Positions 9,848 to 18,115 are shown, numbered from the stretch's first letter. The stretch: 50,400 nucleotides of DNA from Pseudolysinimonas_A sp044239695 (GCF_044239695.1 NZ_JBIIAW010000009.1:1-50400), one strand, 5' to 3'. Numbers and translations: made by a program. Notes: a model not told the origin generated them from the letters alone.

Positions 9848-10957
9848 ATGACCGCTGCACGCCTGAGCACTTCCCTGGGCGACGGCGGCTCCGTGCGCAT
9901 CGTCGGCACCGGTCTGCTGGGCACGAGCATCGGTCTCGCCCTGCGCGCGCTCGGGCTCGACGTCATCCTCGCCAACCGGTCGCCCGCGGCCCTGCGGCTG
10001 GCGATCGACTACGGCGCGGGACGTCCGGCCGCCGACGGCGACGCTCCGGCGCTCGTGATCGTCGCGGTGTCGCCCGATTCGACCGCCGACCTCGTCGCCG
10101 CCGAACTCGACGCGCACCCGCAGGCGCTCGTCACCGACGTGGCGAGCGTCAAGGCCGGCATCCTCGCCGACCTGCTGGCGCGCGGGGCGGACACGTCGCG
10201 CTACCTCGGGTCGCACCCGATGGCGGGCCGCGAGCGCGGCGGGGCGATCTCCGCGCGCGCCGACATCTTCCTCGGCCGCCCCTGGGTGATCGCGCCGCAC
10301 GCTCTCTCGACGGCCGCGCAGGAGCGGATCCTCGAAGACCTCGCCCTCGACCTCGGCTCGACGCCGGTGCGGCTCGGCCCCGACGAGCACGACCGCGGGG
10401 TCGCGCTCGTCTCGCACGTCCCGCAGGTCGTCTCGTCGCTCCTCGCCGCGCGGCTCCTCGGCGGCAGCGACGCCGTCCCGGCCCTCGCGGGTCAGGGTCT
10501 GCGTGACACGACCCGCATCGCGGCGAGCGACCCGGAACTGTGGATCCAGATCCTCGGCGCCAACGCCGGCCCGGTCGCCGAGGTGCTCGAAGCGTTCCGC
10601 GACGAACTCGACGGGGTGCTCCAGGCGCTGGCCGCCCCGAACGCCCCCGGTGCCCCGACGCGGCTCGCCGGCATGCTGACGCGTGGCAACCAGGGCGTGG
10701 CGCGCATCCCCGGCAAGCACGGCAGCGACGCGCGCTATGCGAGCCTCGTGGTGCAGGTCGCCGACGAGCCCGGGGAGCTCGCCCGCCTGCTGACCGAGAT
10801 CGGCGAGGAGGGGGTCAACATGGAGGACCTCCGGCTCGAGCACTCGCCGGGCGCGCCGATCGGTTTCGCCGAGATCGCGGTCCTGCCCGAGGTCGCGTCC
10901 ACCCTCGGCGACGCGCTCCTGGCGCGCGGCTGGCAGCTCTCCGGAGGAACCTCGTGA
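9848..10957 (+). CDS. tyrA: Prephenate dehydrogenase with C-terminal ACT domain
   Basis: NAD-dependent prephenate dehydrogenase (prephenate to 4-hydroxyphenylpyruvate) of tyrosine synthesis, 369 residues. The Rossmann motif VRIVGTGLLGTSIGLALRALG is near residues 17-37. The conserved GSHPMAGRERGGAISARADIF and the helical domain motif AGQGLRDTTRIAASDPELW follow. An ACT domain near residues 297-360 (YASLVVQVADEPGELARLL) suggests feedback control by an aromatic amino acid. It starts 4 nt after rluB and overlaps cmk by four bases (GTGA). Its place inside the rluB-cmk operon makes it co-expressed with ribosome and DNA genes rather than with an aro cluster. Confidence 0.93.
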   Translation: MTAARLSTSLGDGGSVRIVGTGLLGTSIGLALRALGLDVILANRSPAALRLAIDYGAGRPAADGDAPALVIVAVSPDSTADLVAAELDAHPQALVTDVASVKAGILADLLARGADTSRYLGSHPMAGRERGGAISARADIFLGRPWVIAPHALSTAAQERILEDLALDLGSTPVRLGPDEHDRGVALVSHVPQVVSSLLAARLLGGSDAVPALAGQGLRDTTRIAASDPELWIQILGANAGPVAEVLEAFRDELDGVLQALAAPNAPGAPTRLAGMLTRGNQGVARIPGKHGSDARYASLVVQVADEPGELARLLTEIGEEGVNMEDLRLEHSPGAPIGFAEIAVLPEVASTLGDALLARGWQLSGGTS

Positions 10958-11622
10958 CCGCCACCACCCCGCTCGTCGTCGCCGTCGACGGCCCCGCCGG
11001 CAGCGGCAAGTCGAGCGTCAGCCGGGCCGCGGCATCCCGGCTCGGGTTCGACTTCCTCGACACCGGGGCGGCGTACCGGGCCCTCACCTGGCTCGCCCTC
11101 GAGCGCGGCACCGATGTCACCGACACCGACGCGGTGATCGCGCTCGTCGACGATCTCGCCTATCGCACGATCCCCACCCCGGGCGGCACGGTCGTGTCGG
11201 TCGGCGACACCGACGTCACGGCGGCCATCCGCGAGCCGCGGGTGACGGCGGTCGTCAGCGATGTCGCGCGCATCCCCGAGGTGCGCACGCGTCTCACCGA
11301 GATGTTCCGCGCGATGATCGCCGCGACCCGCGAGACGGGCATCGTCGTCGAAGGCCGCGACATCACCACGGTCGTCGCCCCCGACGCCGCGGTGCGCATC
11401 CTGCTCACCGCCGACGAAGACGTTCGGATCGCGCGCCGCTCGCGCGAACTCACCCCCGAGAACGCGGCCAGCGCCGCGCACCTGCGGGAACGCGACCAGA
11501 AGGATGCGGCCGTCGTCGACTTCCTGACCGCCGCACCCGGAGTGACCACCCTCGACTCGACCGACCTGGACTTCGAGCAGACGGTGAACGCCGTGCTCGA
11601 CCTGGTGGAGGCACCACGATGA
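10954..11622 (+). CDS. cmk: Cytidylate kinase
   Basis: (d)CMP kinase, ATP-dependent, 222 residues. Walker A is DGPAGSGKSSVS (residues 12-23), followed by FDFLDTGAAYRALTW and GRDITTVVAPDA, both conserved in bacterial Cmk, and by the RRSREL lid region. The GTG start overlaps the tyrA stop and a strong GGAGGAAC Shine-Dalgarno lies at 10942-10949. The end overlaps der by four bases; cmk-der is the conserved pair. Confidence 0.95.
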   Translation: MTATTPLVVAVDGPAGSGKSSVSRAAASRLGFDFLDTGAAYRALTWLALERGTDVTDTDAVIALVDDLAYRTIPTPGGTVVSVGDTDVTAAIREPRVTAVVSDVARIPEVRTRLTEMFRAMIAATRETGIVVEGRDITTVVAPDAAVRILLTADEDVRIARRSRELTPENAASAAHLRERDQKDAAVVDFLTAAPGVTTLDSTDLDFEQTVNAVLDLVEAPR

Positions 11623-13157
11623 CCGACCCGACCCCCAACACCGACGGCCACGCCGACGACGACGACTTCGACGCCGAACTCGACCCGGCGCTCTCCGAGC
11701 GTCTCGACGCCCTCGACGACGACCTCGCCGAGCAGCGCGCCGCCTCGCTTCGGGCCGGGCTCGCCGACTACGAACTCGACGACGAGGATCTCGACATCCT
11801 CGAGATCGCCGAGGCCGGACCGGACGGCATCACCTATCTGCCCGCGCTGCCGGTGCTCGCGATCGTGGGCCGGCCGAACGTCGGCAAGTCGGCGCTCGTC
11901 AACCGCATCCTCGGTCGCCGCGAAGCGGTCGTCGAAGACAAGCCGGGCGTGACCCGCGACCGCGTCTCGTACAAGGCCGAGTGGCTCGGGCGACGGTTCA
12001 CCCTCGTCGACACCGGCGGGTGGGAGCCCGACGCCAAGGGCATCAACGCCTCGGTCGCCGCGCAGGCGGAGGTCGCCGTCGACCTCGCCGACGCCGTGCT
12101 GTTCGTCGTCGACATCAACGTCGGGGCGACCGCGACCGACGAGCACGTCGTGCGCATGCTGCGGGCCTCGAAGCGCCCGGTGATCCTCGTCGCCAACAAG
12201 TCCGACGACGCCGTGCGCGACACCCAGGCCGCGGAACTCTGGAGCCTTGGTCTCGGGGAGCCGTGGCCGGTCTCCGCGATCCACGGCCGCGGCGTCGCCG
12301 ATGTGCTCGACGAGGTCATGAAGCTGCTGCCGCAGGTCTCGGCCGTCGCGAAGCAGGAGATCGGCGGGCCGCGGCGCGTCGCGATCCTCGGTCGCCCGAA
12401 CGTCGGCAAGAGCTCGCTGCTCAACAAGGCCGCCGGCGAGGAGCGCGTCGTCGTCGACCCGACGGCGGGGACGACCCGCGACCCGGTGGACGAGAACATC
12501 GAGCTCGCGGGGCGGATCTGGACCTTCGTCGACACCGCCGGCATCCGCAAGCGCGTGCACCTGCAGCACGGTGCCGACTTCTACGCGTCGCTGCGCACCG
12601 CGACGGCGCTCGAGAAGGCGGAGGTCGCCGTCGTCGTGTTCGACATCACGGAGGAGATCTCGACCCAGGACCTCCGGATCGTCGACCTCGTGCTGGAGTC
12701 GGGGCGCGCGCTCGTGCTCGCGTTCAACAAGTGGGACCTCCTCGACGACGAGCGACGCCGCTACCTGGAGCGCGAGATCGAGCAGGACCTCGCGCACGTC
12801 GCCTGGGCGCCGCGCGTCAACATCTCCGCCCGCACCGGGCGCCACCTCGAGAAGCTGGTGCCCGCCCTCGAGACGGCGCTCGAGTCGTGGGACACCCGGA
12901 TCCCGACCGGCAAGTTCAACGCGCTCCTCGCCGAGATCACCGCCGAGCACCCGCACCCGGTGCGCGGGGGGAAGCAGCCGCGCATCCTCTTCGGCACGCA
13001 GGCCGCGACCCGACCGCCGACGTTCGTGCTGTTCACGACCGGCTTCCTCGACCCGGGCTACCGACGCTTCATCCAGCGGCGGCTGCGCGAGGTCTACGGA
13101 TTCGCGGGCACCCCGGTCGTGGTCAACATGCGGGTGCGGGAGAAGCGCAAGCGCTGA
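11619..13157 (+). CDS. der: Ribosome biogenesis GTPase Der (EngA)
   Basis: Double GTPase needed for 50S subunit assembly, 512 residues. Two G domains are visible, each with its P-loop GRPNVGKS (near residues 85 and 258), a DTGGW or DTAGI G3 motif, and an NKSD or NKWD G4 motif. The C-terminal KH-like domain ends in the basic MRVREKRKR. An acidic extension of roughly 75 residues precedes the first G domain; E. coli Der lacks it, but actinobacterial Der proteins commonly have one. Coupled to cmk by an ATGA overlap and the last gene of the long plus-strand run that began at rluB or earlier. Confidence 0.96.
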   Translation: MTDPTPNTDGHADDDDFDAELDPALSERLDALDDDLAEQRAASLRAGLADYELDDEDLDILEIAEAGPDGITYLPALPVLAIVGRPNVGKSALVNRILGRREAVVEDKPGVTRDRVSYKAEWLGRRFTLVDTGGWEPDAKGINASVAAQAEVAVDLADAVLFVVDINVGATATDEHVVRMLRASKRPVILVANKSDDAVRDTQAAELWSLGLGEPWPVSAIHGRGVADVLDEVMKLLPQVSAVAKQEIGGPRRVAILGRPNVGKSSLLNKAAGEERVVVDPTAGTTRDPVDENIELAGRIWTFVDTAGIRKRVHLQHGADFYASLRTATALEKAEVAVVVFDITEEISTQDLRIVDLVLESGRALVLAFNKWDLLDDERRRYLEREIEQDLAHVAWAPRVNISARTGRHLEKLVPALETALESWDTRIPTGKFNALLAEITAEHPHPVRGGKQPRILFGTQAATRPPTFVLFTTGFLDPGYRRFIQRRLREVYGFAGTPVVVNMRVREKRKR

Positions 13158-13206
13158 CGCCCGGCATACCCTGCGACCTCCGAGGTTGGGGGCGGATGCT
13201 GGAGGC

Positions 13207-13947
13207 ATGAACGCCTGGACTGCCGAGCGCTCCCGCAACTTCGGGAGCATCGCCGACCTGTACGAGCGCGTGCGGCCGGGCTATCCGGTCGAGGCTGTGG
13301 AGTGGCTGCTGCCCGAGGCGGCGCGTCAGGTGGCCGATGTCGGCACCGGCACGGGGAAGCTCACCGACGCCGTGCTTGCGTCGGGTCGGGAGGTGACGGC
13401 GGTCGACCCCGACCCCGGGATGCTCGCCGTCCTCGCCAGCAAACACTCGGGGGTTCTCACCGTATCCGGCTCCGCCGAGCATCTTCCGTTGCCCGACGCC
13501 TCGTTCGACGCGGTGACGTTCGGACAGTCCTGGCATTGGGTCGACCCGTCCCGCGGGAGCGTCGAAGTCGCCCGGGTGCTGCGCCCGGGAGGGGTGCTCG
13601 GCCTGTTCTGGAACATCCGGGATGCCCGGGTGCCCTGGGTCGACGAGCTGGCCGACATCCTGGGTCATCAGAGCGCCGATGAGCAGATGTTCGCCGCCGG
13701 CGGTCCTTTCGTGCACGACCCGCTCGTGCTCGACGATTCGGCGGAGTTCGACTGGGTGTCGACCCTCGACGTCGCCACCCTGGTCGATCTCGCCGCGACC
13801 CACGGCTTCGTGATGACGGCGTCGGAGAACGACCGGCTGCGGATGCTCGAGGAGGTCGCTGTTCTGGGAGACCGCGTTGCCGATGCGTCGGGCGTGGTTC
13901 GGCTGCCGTATCGTCTGCATGTGCACCGTTTTCTCTCGGCCGCCTGA
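13207..13947 (+). CDS. Class I SAM-dependent methyltransferase
   Basis: 246 residues, SAM-dependent methyltransferase of unknown substrate. Motif I is VADVGTGTGKLTDAVL (residues 38-53) and the acidic end of strand beta2 is VTAVDPDPGML. FDAVTFGQSWHWVDPSRGSVEVARVLRPGGVLGLFW covers the later motifs and is typical of the UbiE/COQ5-like Methyltransf_11 group. The TGATG overlap with the following membrane-protein gene suggests the pair is one unit. A GATGCT hexamer lies 6 nt before the ATG. No neighbour indicates a pathway. Confidence 0.85.
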   Translation: MNAWTAERSRNFGSIADLYERVRPGYPVEAVEWLLPEAARQVADVGTGTGKLTDAVLASGREVTAVDPDPGMLAVLASKHSGVLTVSGSAEHLPLPDASFDAVTFGQSWHWVDPSRGSVEVARVLRPGGVLGLFWNIRDARVPWVDELADILGHQSADEQMFAAGGPFVHDPLVLDDSAEFDWVSTLDVATLVDLAATHGFVMTASENDRLRMLEEVAVLGDRVADASGVVRLPYRLHVHRFLSAA

Positions 13948-14492
13948 TGGATGCTCTCGTGACCGCGGCGACGCGGCTGCTGCAGCCCGTCGAACCGCTG
14001 TTCCTCCGCCTCGACCGGATCGGGGGAGGACGTCGGCTCGCGGGGTTGCGGATGCGCCGCGACGACGCGTCGCGCGATCGGACCCGTCGCGGTTTCGCCG
14101 GCATCTTCTGGATCCTCGCGGCGGAAGCCCTCATCGGCGTGATCGCGCTCGTCGTCGCCGTCGTGTTCGCCGCGACCGGGCATCCCGAGGCGCCGGCCGT
14201 CTGGTTTCGCACGATCGCCGTGCTCGCGATCACCGTGGCCCTGCTCTACTTCGCGTGGCGCGCATGGCTCGGCTGGTACTGGGCGTATGCCCGGCTGCGG
14301 TTGTTCAGCCGCATCTTCCCGATCGTGACGCTCGTCGTCGCGGCGTGGCCGGGGCTCTACCCGTTGTGGATGACCATCGAGCAGATCGTGTTCAGCCTGC
14401 TGCTCATCGGGGTGGGCGACATCCTCACGAGCGACCACTTCCGCGAGACGTTCCCGCGCCCGCACCGCGGTGCCGACGACGAGCCGGCCTAG
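13947..14492 (+). CDS. Hypothetical membrane protein
   Basis: 181 residues, not assigned to a known family. A basic N-terminal stretch of 50 residues precedes at least three or four hydrophobic segments: about residues 52-75 (IFWILAAEALIGVIALVVAVVF), 87-105, 118-137 and 140-160. The C-terminus is hydrophilic (HFRETFPRPHRGADDEPA). Start and stop of the methyltransferase share bases with its ATG, so it is co-translated. The many arginines at the N-terminus favour an inside location. Function unknown. Confidence 0.75.
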   Translation: MDALVTAATRLLQPVEPLFLRLDRIGGGRRLAGLRMRRDDASRDRTRRGFAGIFWILAAEALIGVIALVVAVVFAATGHPEAPAVWFRTIAVLAITVALLYFAWRAWLGWYWAYARLRLFSRIFPIVTLVVAAWPGLYPLWMTIEQIVFSLLLIGVGDILTSDHFRETFPRPHRGADDEPA

Positions 14493-14511
14493 CCCTGCGA
14501 GCCCCGGACGT

Positions 14512-14552
14512 CCCAGGTGTACGGACGGCCCAGGTGTACGGACGGCCCAGGT
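14512..14552 (+). repeat. 17-bp tandem repeat
   Basis: The unit CCCAGGTGTACGGACGG occurs twice without a gap (14512-14528, 14529-14545), followed by its first 7 bases. The unit is not a codon multiple and the repeat lies in the 182-bp gap after the membrane-protein gene. No gene is supported in that gap. Confidence 0.9.
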
Positions 14553-14674
14553 GGAGAGGGGCGGACCACACGGTGACCGCACGTACGTTCGTGAGCGACG
14601 AGCCGGTCACCGTGTTCCGCGACATCACGCGACGGGATTGACCCCGGCGTCCGTTGTGACCGAAACGGGATCGA

Positions 14675-15097
14675 CTACCTCGCGGCCCTGGTGACCCCGC
14701 TTTCGGGGAGTGCGCGGTCGGCTTCGGCCGCGAGTGCGGACGGCTCCGGGCTGTGTGGCATGTCTGGCAGCCAGCGCGTCCCCCAGGCGTCGAGAAGGGC
14801 CAGCACGGGGCGCAGTTCCGTTCCTGCGGGGGTCGAGTGGTATTCGAATCTCGGTGGTCGATCCGAGTACTGACGCTTCTCGAGAACCCCCTTCGCGACC
14901 AGGGTCGTGAGCCGCCTGCTGAGGATGTCGCGAGGGGCTCCCGTGTTGCGTTGGATCTCGTCGAAGCGATGGACTCCGAAGTGGATCTCCCGAAGCACGA
15001 GAAGACTCCACCGTTCGCCGACCACGTCGAGTGCGGACGCGATCGAACACTCGCGCGGCTGCGATCCTGCGGCTTTCATCGACCCATGATATTCCAT
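14675..15097 (-). CDS. HxlR-family transcriptional regulator
   Basis: Winged-helix regulator of the HxlR/DUF24 family, about 140 residues from the chosen start. The hallmark is ECSIASALDVVGERWSLLVLREI, followed by FDEIQRNTGAPRDILSRRLTTLVAKGVLEKRQYSDRPPRFEYHSTPAG, the recognition helix and wing. The family often senses redox or electrophile stress through an N-terminal Cys, and Cys24 of the longest ORF is in that position. Three starts are possible (15121, 15097, 15079). 15097 has a GGAAA about 8 nt upstream, while 15121 lies inside the inverted repeat proposed as operator. It is divergent from the beta-lactamase-fold gene, which it probably controls. Confidence 0.88.
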   Translation of the reverse strand: MEYHGSMKAAGSQPRECSIASALDVVGERWSLLVLREIHFGVHRFDEIQRNTGAPRDILSRRLTTLVAKGVLEKRQYSDRPPRFEYHSTPAGTELRPVLALLDAWGTRWLPDMPHSPEPSALAAEADRALPESGVTRAAR

Positions 15098-15101
15098 GCG
15101 T

Positions 15102-15129
15102 TTGGTTTCCGTACTCACCATGCTAGATT
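15102..15129 (+). promoter_or_regulatory. Promoter of the metallo-beta-lactamase-fold gene
   Basis: TTGGTT (15102-15107) and TAGATT (15124-15129) are 16 bp apart. The -10 overlaps the inverted repeat at 15113-15135. Confidence 0.4.
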
Positions 15130-15135
15130 GTGAGT
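15113..15135. promoter_or_regulatory. Probable HxlR operator
   Basis: Inverted repeat ACTCAC-N11-GTGAGT with perfect 6-bp arms, centred in the divergent region between the regulator and the hydrolase. It covers the likely -10 of the plus-strand gene. Confidence 0.5.
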
Positions 15136-15165
15136 CCGAAAATCAAACTATCGGAAGAGGAAGTC

Positions 15166-15960
15166 ATGCTCGGCACAATCGTCAGTACTCACCGCGACCA
15201 GGTCACCATCCACACCTACACCTCGCCCGAGGCCGGTCTCGAAGCCAACACCCACATCGTGGCGCTCGCGACGCAGACGCTCGTGCTGGATACGCAGTAC
15301 GGACGAGCCTTCGCCGATGAGGCAGCGGAGTTCGCCCGCAGTCTCGGCAAGCCGGTCACGCGCGTCTACATTTCGCACGATCACCCCGATCACTTCTTCG
15401 GGACGGCATCCTTCTCGGCGCCCGCGTACGCGCTTGCAGAGACCCGCGCGTCGATCGACGCAATAGGCCCCGGGGCCCTGGCTGGCGCGCAGGCGGCACT
15501 GGGAGACGCCGTCCCCGAGACTCTCGCGGCACCCTCGATCACCGTCGAGCCGGGAGAGGAGGTCATTGACGGCGTGCGGTTCGTCTTCACCTCCATCTCG
15601 GACACCGAGGCTGGCACCATCCTCGTCATCTCCCTGCCCGACGAAGGGATCGTTTTCGCCCAGGATCTGGTCTACAACAACCTGCACCTCTACATCGCCG
15701 AGCACCATCTCGACTCGTGGCGCAGCCAGGTTCAGTACCTGAAGGCTCAGGGCTTCGGCACCGTCCTTCCGGGGCACGGAGCGCCGGGCGGCAGCGAGCT
15801 CTACGACTTCGTCCTCGCCTATCTAGACGTGGCCACCCCGGCGCTCGCAAGCGCCACGGACGGCGACCAGCTCAAGAAGGCCCTGATCAGCGCTTTCCCC
15901 GAGGCGGGCGGCACCTCGCTGCTCGACATCCAGAACCGGTACATCTTCCCCGCGGTGTAG
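15166..15960 (+). CDS. Metallo-beta-lactamase-fold hydrolase
   Basis: 264 residues. The metal-binding signature HxHxDH reads HDHPDH (residues 71-76), with a further Asp in FAQDLVYN and a His in VLPGHGAPGG, the usual two-zinc layout of glyoxalase II-like hydrolases. Substrate unknown. There is no signal peptide, so it is cytoplasmic and unlikely to be an antibiotic-resistance beta-lactamase. The ATG at 15166 has an AGAGGAAG Shine-Dalgarno; an in-frame ATG/GTG at 15130 would sit inside the operator. The paired HxlR gene suggests induction by a reactive small molecule. Codon use looks less GC-biased than in the neighbours, which fits acquisition by transfer. Confidence 0.85.
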   Translation: MLGTIVSTHRDQVTIHTYTSPEAGLEANTHIVALATQTLVLDTQYGRAFADEAAEFARSLGKPVTRVYISHDHPDHFFGTASFSAPAYALAETRASIDAIGPGALAGAQAALGDAVPETLAAPSITVEPGEEVIDGVRFVFTSISDTEAGTILVISLPDEGIVFAQDLVYNNLHLYIAEHHLDSWRSQVQYLKAQGFGTVLPGHGAPGGSELYDFVLAYLDVATPALASATDGDQLKKALISAFPEAGGTSLLDIQNRYIFPAV

Positions 15961-16060
15961 GGAGTCGCGCGGACGGCCTGGAAGTCCTCCTCGCACCGCG
16001 CGCACAACCCCTCGGCGTGTCGCCGTCGACAACCAGGCTTGACGCGCCGCCTGCGGGAGA

Positions 16061-16356
16061 GGTGAGGTGGCGGCGGTGATCGGGCCGTTCTTCCCTGCGG
16101 TGAAGGCGAGGGGGCCTCCGGGCGAGCGGCACGCGGTGCCAAAGGCGACGGCGTGGCGCATCCCTGAGGGCGCGCCGTGGCGGACGTTCCGGAGTGGTTC
16201 GTGAAATGGAACACCGTCCCACTTCGACCGGAGCGCAAAGGCGGGCGTGAGTGTTAGAGCGGGTGCCGTCGCTCGCGGATGCGGGCGGCGAGTTCGACTG
16301 GGCTGTCGCGGTTGACTCGGCGATCGCCCGTGTCCATCAGCACGGGGCGACCACCT
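16061..16356 (+). pseudogene. IS5-family transposase remnant
   Basis: Decayed N-terminal half of an IS5-type (IS427-like group) transposase spread over three frames. The first segment ends in WRIPEGAPWRTFR before a TGA at 16202. The second gives FVKWNTV (from about 16198). The third (from 16251) reads LERVPSLADAGGEFDWAVAVD followed by SAIARVHQHGATT. These match, in order, the GAPWR, KWNTV, WERV..ADAGGEFDW and VDSTIARVHQH blocks of intact transposases. At least two frameshifts and a stop are needed, and the C-terminal DDE part is missing. The remaining sequence between 15961 and 16409 shows nothing else. Confidence 0.75.
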
Positions 16357-16409
16357 TCCTTGCCAGCATCTCGGTGAATCGGAGGGTGGTCGGCCACGGA
16401 CCGTACGAG

Positions 16410-17516
16410 CTATGCCCAGATATCGGACGCGAGGTCGACGATCTCGCGCATCTTCGCCCACTGCTGCGCCTCGGTGAGGACGTTGCCCTCCTCGGTCGAG
16501 GCGAACCCGCACTGCGGGCTCAGCGCGAGCTGCTCGAGCCGGACGAACTCGGAGGCTTCAGCGATGCGCTTCCGCACGTCGTCGGGGTCCTCGAGGTCGC
16601 CGTTCTTCGAGGTGATGAGCCCGAGCACGACGATCTTGTCGCCCTTCGGCAGAAAGCGGAGGGGTTCGAACCCGCCGGCACGCTCGGTGTCGTATTCGAG
16701 GAAGTAGCCGTCGAAGTCGCAGCCGGCGAGCAGATGCTCGGCGACGGGTTCATAGCCGCCGGACGAGATCCAGGTCGACTTGAAGTTGCCGCGGCAGACA
16801 TGGGTGGTGATGATCATGTCGGCCGGCTTGTCGCGGAGCGAGTCGTTGATCAGCTTCACGTACTTCTCGCCGATGTCCGCGACGTCGACGCCCCGGGCGG
16901 CGGCCTTCTCGATCTCGGCCGGGGAGCAGAGGTACGCCCACGTCGTGTCGTCGAACTGCAGGTAGCGGCATCCGGCGTCGTAGAAGGCCTGCACGGCGGC
17001 GCGGTAGGCGGCGGCGAGGTCGTCGAGGATGGCGTCGCGGTCGCCGTAGAAGTTCGGGTCGATGCCGGCCGATTCGGCGCGCCAGTGCAGCACGGTCGGC
17101 GACGGGATCGTCATCTTCGGAGTCACGGTCGTGTTCGCCGCGACGAACCGGAAATGGTCGAGGAACGGGTGGTCGGCCGGGAACCCGATCGGGCCGGTGA
17201 CGATGGGTCTGCGCGGCTTGGTCTGCACCCCCTGGAACTGGATGCCGTGGTCGATCTCGGCGATCTCCACCCCGTCGAGGAGGCCGATGAAGTCGAAGTG
17301 CCACCACGACCGGCGGAACTCGCCGTCGGTGACCAGCTGCAGCCCGGCCGCCTCCTGCTCACCGATCAGGTCGATGATCTCGGCGTCTTCGACGGCGCGC
17401 AGTCCGGCGGCGTCGAGGGTGCCGGCGTCGTGCTGGGCACGGGCATCCTTGATCGCGGGGGTCCGCAGGAAGCTCCCGACCTGGTCGGCGCGGAACGGGG
17501 GCGTCGTACGATGCAT
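16410..17516 (-). CDS. MetE-like cobalamin-independent methionine synthase domain protein (YxjG/YxjH type)
   Basis: 368 residues, corresponding to the catalytic C-terminal barrel of MetE without the N-terminal half, as in the B. subtilis YxjG/YxjH group. Likely zinc ligands are His and Cys in THVCRGNF (about residues 239-241), Glu in YFLEYDTERAG and Cys in LSPQCGFAS near residue 336. VTDGEFRRSWWHFDF near residue 62 is typical of this group. It probably transfers a methyl group to homocysteine or a related thiol; the donor is uncertain. No S-box, T-box or cobalamin riboswitch is seen upstream; only about 23 bp separate it from the divergent MOSC gene. Confidence 0.88.
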   Translation of the reverse strand: MHRTTPPFRADQVGSFLRTPAIKDARAQHDAGTLDAAGLRAVEDAEIIDLIGEQEAAGLQLVTDGEFRRSWWHFDFIGLLDGVEIAEIDHGIQFQGVQTKPRRPIVTGPIGFPADHPFLDHFRFVAANTTVTPKMTIPSPTVLHWRAESAGIDPNFYGDRDAILDDLAAAYRAAVQAFYDAGCRYLQFDDTTWAYLCSPAEIEKAAARGVDVADIGEKYVKLINDSLRDKPADMIITTHVCRGNFKSTWISSGGYEPVAEHLLAGCDFDGYFLEYDTERAGGFEPLRFLPKGDKIVVLGLITSKNGDLEDPDDVRKRIAEASEFVRLEQLALSPQCGFASTEEGNVLTEAQQWAKMREIVDLASDIWA

Positions 17517-17523
17517 GAGCAGA

Positions 17524-17529
17524 AGCTTA
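17524..17529 (-). promoter_or_regulatory. -10 element of the MetE-like gene
   Basis: TAAGCT on the minus strand ends 7 nt before the ATG. It overlaps by two bases the -10 of the divergent MOSC gene. Confidence 0.45.
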
Positions 17530-17533
17530 GGGT
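17528..17533 (+). promoter_or_regulatory. -10 element of the MOSC gene
   Basis: TAGGGT ends 6 nt before the ATG at 17540, on the opposite strand to and overlapping the previous element. Confidence 0.45.
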
Positions 17534-17539
17534 GGAGCC

Positions 17540-18115
17540 ATGGGTCGCCTTCTCGCCGTCTGCGTCGTGTCGCGGCTGCACGACGACGCCGGAACCGTGG
17601 GCACGACGGCGATCGACAAGCAGCCCGTCGACGGCCCGGTCAAGGTCGGGAAGCTCGGTCTCTACGCCGACGTGCAGGCCGATCGCAAGCACCACGGGGG
17701 CGACGACAAGGCGGTCTACGTCTACGCCGCCGAGGACGCCGCGTGGTGGGCGGGGCAGCTCGGGCGTGACATCCCGCCGGGGCTCTTCGGGGAGAACCTC
17801 CGCGTCGAGGGGATCGACGTCAACGCCGTGCGAGTGGGCGAACGGTGGCGGATCGGGAACGTGGTGCTCGAGGCGACGGTGCCACGTACCCCGTGCATGA
17901 CTTTCGCCCGCTGGATGGGGGAGGAGTCCTCCGGCTGGGTGCGGCGATTCTCGGACGCGCGACGACTGGGAACCTACTTCCGTGTCGTGACACCGGGGAA
18001 GCTGCGATCCGGCGATGCGATCGAGGTCATCCCGGCGCCGGTGGGTGCGCCGACGGTGCTCGAGATCTACCGCGGGGTGTCGGACGACGGTCCCGCGGGG
18101 CGGAACGAACCCTAG
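17540..18115 (+). CDS. MOSC-domain protein (YiiM family)
   Basis: 191 residues. The MOSC beta-barrel occupies about residues 25-165, with DRKHHGGDDKAVYVYAAED and LFGENLRVEGID as landmarks. The single conserved Cys in VPRTPCMTFARW (near residue 118) is the proposed sulfur or molybdenum-cofactor ligand of the family. YiiM-type proteins reduce N-hydroxylated compounds using molybdenum cofactor; that role is inferred. A 3-alpha C-terminal domain is at most partial. The stop (TAG) overlaps the stop of the convergent UvrA-like gene. Confidence 0.88.
   Translation: MGRLLAVCVVSRLHDDAGTVGTTAIDKQPVDGPVKVGKLGLYADVQADRKHHGGDDKAVYVYAAEDAAWWAGQLGRDIPPGLFGENLRVEGIDVNAVRVGERWRIGNVVLEATVPRTPCMTFARWMGEESSGWVRRFSDARRLGTYFRVVTPGKLRSGDAIEVIPAPVGAPTVLEIYRGVSDDGPAGRNEP

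Noticed and set aside
14573..14641. 22-codon ORF with GTG start after the 17-bp repeats
   Set aside because: Too short, no Shine-Dalgarno and no recognisable product; perhaps the end of a lost gene.
16251..17900. 549-residue plus-strand frame
   Set aside because: Antisense to the MetE-like gene; only its first residues belong to the IS5 remnant.
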